DNA of 44,528 bases, from IMG/VR virus record IMGVR_UViG_3300017706_000505, positions 1-44,528 of that record; one strand, given 5' to 3'. Shown here one piece after another: positions 41,547-44,528 of the stretch (its first letter is position 1; every line of letters begins with the position of its first letter). The position numbers were made by a program, and so were the translations under genes. This stretch comes from a virus. Under the pieces are notes generated by a model. It ran no database searches, was not told the origin of the DNA, and worked only from the letters and a program-made list of their open reading frames with translations.

Positions 41547-42682
41547 TGTCAGATAGTATCTGTGCGGCATTATGGTCACACGGACGAGTTGATGTAACTA
41601 TGAAAGTATATCCATGTTGTAGGTGGAGAGCAAACTTTACAGGCGAACGTGATACTTTACCACATATATCAGATGGCATAGAAGCTGCAATTAACAGTGA
41701 TTACTTTAATACTGTTAGAAAAAAGATGCAAGCCGGAGAAGTAATACCTCAATGTAAACAATGTACAAACGAAGAAGAAGTTGGTGTTACTAGTATGCGA
41801 AACAGAATGAATGAGTCATACGGCAAGTATATTAATACAACTCCAAAGATAAGAGATTTAGAACTAGCATTTAGTACGCATTGCAACTTGGCTTGTAGAA
41901 TGTGTAGTCCAGAAGCTAGTAGTAAGTGGAGTTTAATTGTTAATCCCAAAATGAAAGTAGATACAAGTGTTATCTCAAACGAACTAAGTAACTTTGATCA
42001 CGACTGGAGTGAACTAGATAATATAAAAATGGTAGGCGGTGAACCACTTCTTGCAAAGGATCATTACAAATATCTCGAATACTTTATTACACAAACAAAT
42101 CGTCCTGAAGAATTAACTCTTGTTTATCACACAAACGGAACTATATTTCCCAACAAAAACATTATAAACTATTGGAAAAAGATTAAAAAAGTTAGAATAA
42201 TATTAAGTGTTGATGCATATGGAAAACTAAACAACTATCTAAGACCAGGACAAAGCGATTGGGAAACAATTAATGCAAACCTTGATAAGTTTAAAAACAT
42301 ACCAGGTGTGAATACAGAGATAGGAACACATTCAGTTATATCAAGTATAGGTGCTTTGCAATTGGATAAACTTGTTGAATGGTTAAACAACACAGTTGAG
42401 TTTAATAATAGTTCGTTTGATATACTGCATCACCCACCTCACTTGTCAATCATGAACATAGTTGATCAAGAGAAACATAAGATTAGAGAACATATTAAAC
42501 TACTACAAGATAAGTTTGGTCATATAAATGGATTAGAGTCTAAGGTTATTTCAATAGTAGAACAAGCATTAAACGAAACTCCCAAACTACAATTCACAAT
42601 ACAAGATATTGCAGAACGAGAAAAACGATTAGATAAATATTTTAAACAGGACTTTTACAATGACACAATTCGTAGCACATAG
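41546..42682 (+). CDS. Radical SAM protein with N-terminal twitch-type cysteines
   Basis: A 378-aa radical SAM enzyme. The CxxxCxxC is Cys113-Cys117-Cys120 in HCNLACRMC, and GGEP is at 164-167. Cysteines before the core (Cys6, Cys24, Cys25 in YPCCRW, and Cys70, Cys73 in QCKQC) match the twitch-type auxiliary cluster pattern, as in the 527-aa protein at 33265, but here the protein is shorter at the C-terminus. The two are probably related paralogues. It begins on the last base of the nucleotidyltransferase stop (TAATG) and overlaps the GDPD-like gene by 23 nt. Confidence 0.85.
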   Translation: MSDSICAALWSHGRVDVTMKVYPCCRWRANFTGERDTLPHISDGIEAAINSDYFNTVRKKMQAGEVIPQCKQCTNEEEVGVTSMRNRMNESYGKYINTTPKIRDLELAFSTHCNLACRMCSPEASSKWSLIVNPKMKVDTSVISNELSNFDHDWSELDNIKMVGGEPLLAKDHYKYLEYFITQTNRPEELTLVYHTNGTIFPNKNIINYWKKIKKVRIILSVDAYGKLNNYLRPGQSDWETINANLDKFKNIPGVNTEIGTHSVISSIGALQLDKLVEWLNNTVEFNNSSFDILHHPPHLSIMNIVDQEKHKIREHIKLLQDKFGHINGLESKVISIVEQALNETPKLQFTIQDIAEREKRLDKYFKQDFYNDTIRST

Positions 42683-43139
42683 AGGAAACATAAACGGAGC
42701 TGAACCAACATTCGAGAACCGTATAGAATACCTATTGCATGCTTATGATGTATGTGGTGCAGTGGAAGTAGATATACAAACCCATAATGGGCAATTGTAT
42801 TTTGGACATGATGATCCACAACAACCGGTATCGCTTGAATTGATAATGCAAGACAATTGGTTTTGTCATGCAAAGGATCTACAGTCATTGGGTAAACTGT
42901 TAGACTTGGGTGCTCATACGTTTTGGCATCAACAGGATACAGTAACAATTACCAGCAGAGGATACATATGGTGTTACCCAGATGTATATCCCATTCACGA
43001 ACGTGCTATATGGTTAGACTTTGAAAACAAGTTTACTGACTTAGAACTAGTAGGTGGTTGGGGTTTATGCAGTGATAAGTATCCAATGATAAGACCTGTA
43101 CACAGTCCTAGACCTCCTGTTAGTCCGTATACTAATTAA
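42660..43139 (+). CDS. Glycerophosphodiester phosphodiesterase-like protein (short form)
   Basis: A 159-aa protein with the GDPD motif order: VAHRG (5-9, His7 and Arg8), PTFENRIE (16-23, Glu20), VEVDIQ (35-40, Glu36 and Asp38), and GHDDP (49-53, His50). These bind the catalytic metal and act as acid-base in glycerophosphodiesterases. Classical enzymes have about 250-350 aa, so this is a short form in which the C-terminal half of the barrel is reduced. It may hydrolyse a phosphodiester of the cluster's product or of host lipid head groups. It ends the second rightward arm, with a 23-nt overlap with the radical SAM gene. Confidence 0.7.
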   Translation: MTQFVAHRGNINGAEPTFENRIEYLLHAYDVCGAVEVDIQTHNGQLYFGHDDPQQPVSLELIMQDNWFCHAKDLQSLGKLLDLGAHTFWHQQDTVTITSRGYIWCYPDVYPIHERAIWLDFENKFTDLELVGGWGLCSDKYPMIRPVHSPRPPVSPYTN

Positions 43140-43233
43140 TTAGGTATATGTGTACCAATCCAATAACAATCAATGGGCTAGTTACTATAGCAAATAGCAA
43201 GAGCTCTTGAACTTCTCTTTTATAATACTTCAT
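43033..43233 (-). CDS. Small membrane ORF overlapping the GDPD-like gene (66 aa)
   Basis: A 66-aa ORF beginning MKYYKREVQELLLFAIVTSP. It has one clear membrane segment (about residues 11-32, LLLFAIVTSPLIVIGLVHIY) after a basic start. Its ATG overlaps the stop of the 54-aa gene as ATGA, which supports translation. The C-terminal 30 residues run antisense through the end of the GDPD-like gene and have no obvious character, so the real protein may be shorter or the 3' overlap a by-product. Function is unknown. Confidence 0.35.
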
Positions 43234-43394
43234 TTAAATGGTCTTCGCTTTTCAAACTTGTGTTGTTCATTCATACGCACCTCGTGTTTGTATACATAAC
43301 GCAACACGTATGCTCCTATGCCCAACGCAACTAGTGTGTATATAACTGGATAGTTGGCCCAAAGTTCGTCTCGGAACGCTATAATCCAACTCAT
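43230..43394 (-). CDS. Small membrane protein (54 aa)
   Basis: A 54-aa ORF starting MSWIIAFRDELWANYPVIYT. A membrane segment covers about residues 16-32 (PVIYTLVALGIGAYVLR), followed by a Lys/Arg/Glu-rich tail. Start and stop overlap neighbouring ORFs as ATGA on both sides. The pattern is a leftward chain of three tiny membrane proteins. No family is recognised. Confidence 0.5.
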   Translation of the reverse strand: MSWIIAFRDELWANYPVIYTLVALGIGAYVLRYVYKHEVRMNEQHKFEKRRPFK

Positions 43395-43600
43395 GACTTA
43401 TTCTTCAACCAACGCATGCCCTTTCCCCAGGCACGTTCATGTAAAAAATATACCACGAACTTTATAACTGCATCTATACTAGCGATGCTACCGGCGATAC
43501 TTATATTGCCTGTTAGTGCTAACGATATAACAAACGTTATTATAACGCTTAATATACGATAGCTGATGCTTTTGTACAAGTGTACATGTAATGCTCTCAT
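43391..43600 (-). CDS. DUF2061-like small membrane protein (69 aa)
   Basis: A 69-aa protein with two membrane segments (about 14-32 and 33-52) and the DUF2061 pattern SYRILSVIITFVISLALTGN (12-31), then IAGSIASIDAVIKFVVYFLHERAWGKG. The C-terminal His-Glu-Arg and Trp are characteristic. DUF2061 members are small inner-membrane proteins of unknown function in bacteria and some phages. An ACGGAGT ribosome-binding sequence precedes the ATG. It heads the three-gene leftward chain. A host-derived accessory gene is likely. Confidence 0.8.
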   Translation of the reverse strand: MRALHVHLYKSISYRILSVIITFVISLALTGNISIAGSIASIDAVIKFVVYFLHERAWGKGMRWLKNKS

Positions 43601-43958
43601 AATCTATACTCCGTTTAGTGTATAGTCTTTCCTGAGGATTCACATATACTTGATGTTTCTTATACTGTATTTAAGGTAAAAAGGGTGTGTATTAACACAT
43701 CATACTATGATTCAAAGCATCTTGGTGCTACAACCATACTTGTAGTGCAATATTGCTGAGGTAACTTCTCACTGTAATACACCTGTAAGCTCAGTGTACT
43801 GTTACGTGCTGATAATGATTATTACAGTAACCAGCTATACTGCTTTCACGTATCTGCCCAAGTTATACGGTGCTGCATATATATCTGGGCATGTGTGTGC
43901 TTACTTAGAGTAAAGGGTACGGAGTTTGCTATGCTCCTTTATTACAGCCCAGTAGTGT

Positions 43959-43987
43959 AATATATAACACTTGAACCGGTTTGTCAA
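43959..43987 (-). promoter_or_regulatory. Sigma70-type promoter, leftward (DUF2061 chain)
   Basis: On the minus strand TTGACA (43987-43982), a 17-bp spacer, then TATATT (43964-43959). The predicted start is near 43952, about 350 nt before the DUF2061-like ATG. AACCGGTT (43974-43981) lies in the spacer, next to the -35. The long ORF-free leader may hold a regulatory RNA. Confidence 0.6.
43974..43981. promoter_or_regulatory. AACCGGTT octamer, second copy (operator candidate)
   Basis: Same palindromic octamer as at 4848-4855 beside the gp55 operon -35. Here it directly follows the leftward -35 within the spacer. Two copies, both touching sigma70-type promoters, suggest a shared regulator. This is inference. 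Confidence 0.3.
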
Positions 43988-44000
43988 CCTCAAAATACAG

Positions 44001-44028
44001 TTGACGTATACTAGAGAACTGCTATAAT
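44001..44028 (+). promoter_or_regulatory. Sigma70-type promoter, rightward
   Basis: TTGACG (44001-44006), a 16-bp spacer, TATAAT (44023-44028). The predicted start is near 44035, right at the ATG of the 35-aa ORF, so the message would have almost no leader. It is divergent from the leftward promoter 14 bp away. Confidence 0.6.
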
Positions 44029-44033
44029 GTGGT

Positions 44034-44141
44034 ATGAAACATCTAAATCAAATAGAGAAAAACGTATACGGCGTATACAGCATCAGTGTGTTTGGATTCG
44101 TTCTAGTAGCAATACTAAATGCTTTACAGAATACACTGTAG
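44034..44141 (+). CDS. 35-aa membrane peptide
   Basis: A 35-aa ORF beginning MKHLNQIEKNVYGVYS and ending in LNALQNTL. Residues about 13-31 (GVYSISVFGFVLVAILNAL) form a single membrane-spanning segment after a charged N-terminus. A strong sigma70-type promoter sits directly upstream, so early expression is likely. There is no visible ribosome-binding site because the predicted start is at the ATG. Size and topology resemble small phage membrane peptides that affect host physiology, but no family is recognised. Confidence 0.5.
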   Translation: MKHLNQIEKNVYGVYSISVFGFVLVAILNALQNTL

Positions 44142-44351
44142 TAAAAAGAACTGCGTAGTGCGGCGTTGTGGTTTGAGTTGCGTGTGTACCAACCCTAGAC
44201 CCAGCGAAGCTCTGCGTTAAAAATTTTTTAGACCCCTACAACACACCCCTACAACACAATAACACATAGTAGGTGCCACAATGATTTATGGTACTAGCTG
44301 TAGTCTGGATAATGCGGTAAATGGTTCTTAAATGACTGTATATAGTGTTGA
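44142..44351. other. ORF-free stretch with tandem repeat and AT palindrome
   Basis: No ORF above about 16 codons was found. It has the AT palindrome TTAAAAATTTTTTA (about 44218-44231) and a 13-bp exact tandem repeat (44232-44257). G+C is higher than in the genes. It may include the 3' ends of the converging 35-aa transcript and the leftward partial gene. No clear hairpin terminator could be defined. Confidence 0.3.
44232..44257. repeat. Exact tandem repeat, 2 x 13 bp
   Basis: The unit ACCCCTACAACAC occurs twice without a gap. It follows the AT palindrome TTAAAAATTTTTTA. Short GC-containing direct repeats can bind initiators or regulators, but two copies are too few to claim an iteron array. 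Confidence 0.6.
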
Positions 44352-44528
44352 TTAACCTGGGCCTAGCCCACAGTGTAGTAAGTATTCTTCCCAACTAGCG
44401 TGAGAACTAAACAGTCTAGTGTATATTTGATGTTCTGTGCTACGTGAATCCAGTATCTCAGCTGCAACTGGATCTGAACTGTTACGCAATGAACGATTGT
44501 GTGCTACCCAATGAAATGATCCACACAC
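44352..44528 (-). CDS. Partial leftward gene, C-terminal end only
   Basis: The minus strand is open for 58 codons from the right edge to a TAA at 44354-44352. The translation contains FHWVAHNRSLRNSSDPVAAE (about residues 5-24 of the fragment) and ends ASWEEYLLHCGLGPG. The composition is protein-like, with a helical look and no frame breaks. The start lies beyond the window. The 5' part, the family and the function cannot be seen. A chance open frame is possible in a region of higher G+C. Confidence 0.4.
   Translation of the reverse strand: MCGSFHWVAHNRSLRNSSDPVAAEILDSRSTEHQIYTRLFSSHASWEEYLLHCGLGPG

Larger units (their letters stand above)
43601..44033. other. ORF-poor, dyad-rich intergenic region with divergent promoters
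   Basis: No ORF longer than about 15 codons is convincing on either strand. Small inverted repeats occur: TGTGT-atta-ACACA (43686-43699), CTACA-N8-TGTAG (43728-43745), GCAATATTGC (43747-43756) and ATAAT-g-ATTAT (43812-43822). A leftward sigma70-type promoter at 43959-43987 would transcribe most of it, forming a leader of about 350 nt before the DUF2061-like gene, and a rightward one (44001-44028) serves the 35-aa ORF. A regulatory leader or small structured RNA is possible. No tRNA was recognised. Confidence 0.4.

Noticed and set aside
44142-44351. Rho-independent terminator before the AT palindrome
   Set aside because: No stable GC stem directly precedes the T run; the AT palindrome alone is insufficient.

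Overview
The window is a piece of a large, AT-rich, tailed marine bacteriophage of the T4-like myovirus type. The support is a nearly contiguous baseplate/tail module (gp48/54-like, gp53, gp5-like hub, gp25, gp6, a giant gp7-position protein), the gp46/gp47 recombination nuclease pair, a gp55-like late sigma factor, and several sites resembling the T4 late promoter (TATAAATA type) just upstream of virion genes. The style of the virion proteins fits marine relatives that infect cyanobacteria or SAR11-like hosts. No photosynthesis gene or host-diagnostic gene is visible, so the host is not resolved.

Layout. (1) 1-485: no gene recognised; higher in GC than the rest, rich in inverted repeats, and entered from the right by a strong leftward sigma70-type promoter whose -10 lies in a 15-bp palindrome. 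(2) 486-4791, leftward: a tightly packed operon gp55-like > gp47 > gp46 > 55-aa ORF > GIY-YIG protein, driven by a clear sigma70-type promoter at 4820-4849. (3) 4894-28147, rightward: a NadM-like nucleotidyltransferase, then the tail/baseplate genes, including a 3,466-aa protein and three following probable tail/fibre proteins. An HNH endonuclease gene sits between a lysozyme-like gene and gene 25. (4) 28211-43139: about 15 kb of cargo with no obvious virion or replication role. (5) 43033-44528: a leftward chain of tiny membrane-protein ORFs (one DUF2061-like), an ORF-poor and dyad-rich stretch with divergent sigma70-type promoters, a 35-aa membrane peptide, and the C-terminal end of a leftward gene cut by the window edge.

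The cargo region is the most interesting part. It encodes an acyl carrier protein with an intact phosphopantetheine serine and a compact holo-ACP synthase. Beside them lie three radical SAM proteins (two with extra N-terminal cysteines of twitch type), a very short fold-type-I aminotransferase, a nitroreductase-like flavoprotein, a HAD phosphatase, a sugar-phosphate-type nucleotidyltransferase and a glycerophosphodiesterase-like protein. A sulfotransferase/P-loop-like protein, an alpha/beta-hydrolase-like protein and three or four glycosyltransferase-like proteins complete the set. Most genes overlap by 1-40 nt. Two rightward arms flank a three-gene leftward arm, and a perfect 15-bp palindrome between two divergent genes reads as two overlapping late promoters.

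How it may work together: early expression of gp55/46/47 from host-type promoters would be followed by gp55-dependent late transcription of the baseplate genes. The cargo carries both a host-type promoter at its left end (28156-28184) and late-type sites (28168, 38054-38068), so it could be made early and late. The inferred product is a carrier-tethered and/or nucleotide-activated small molecule or glycan that could decorate the virion or remodel the infected cell. The gene identities are supported by motifs. The pathway, substrate and product are inference.
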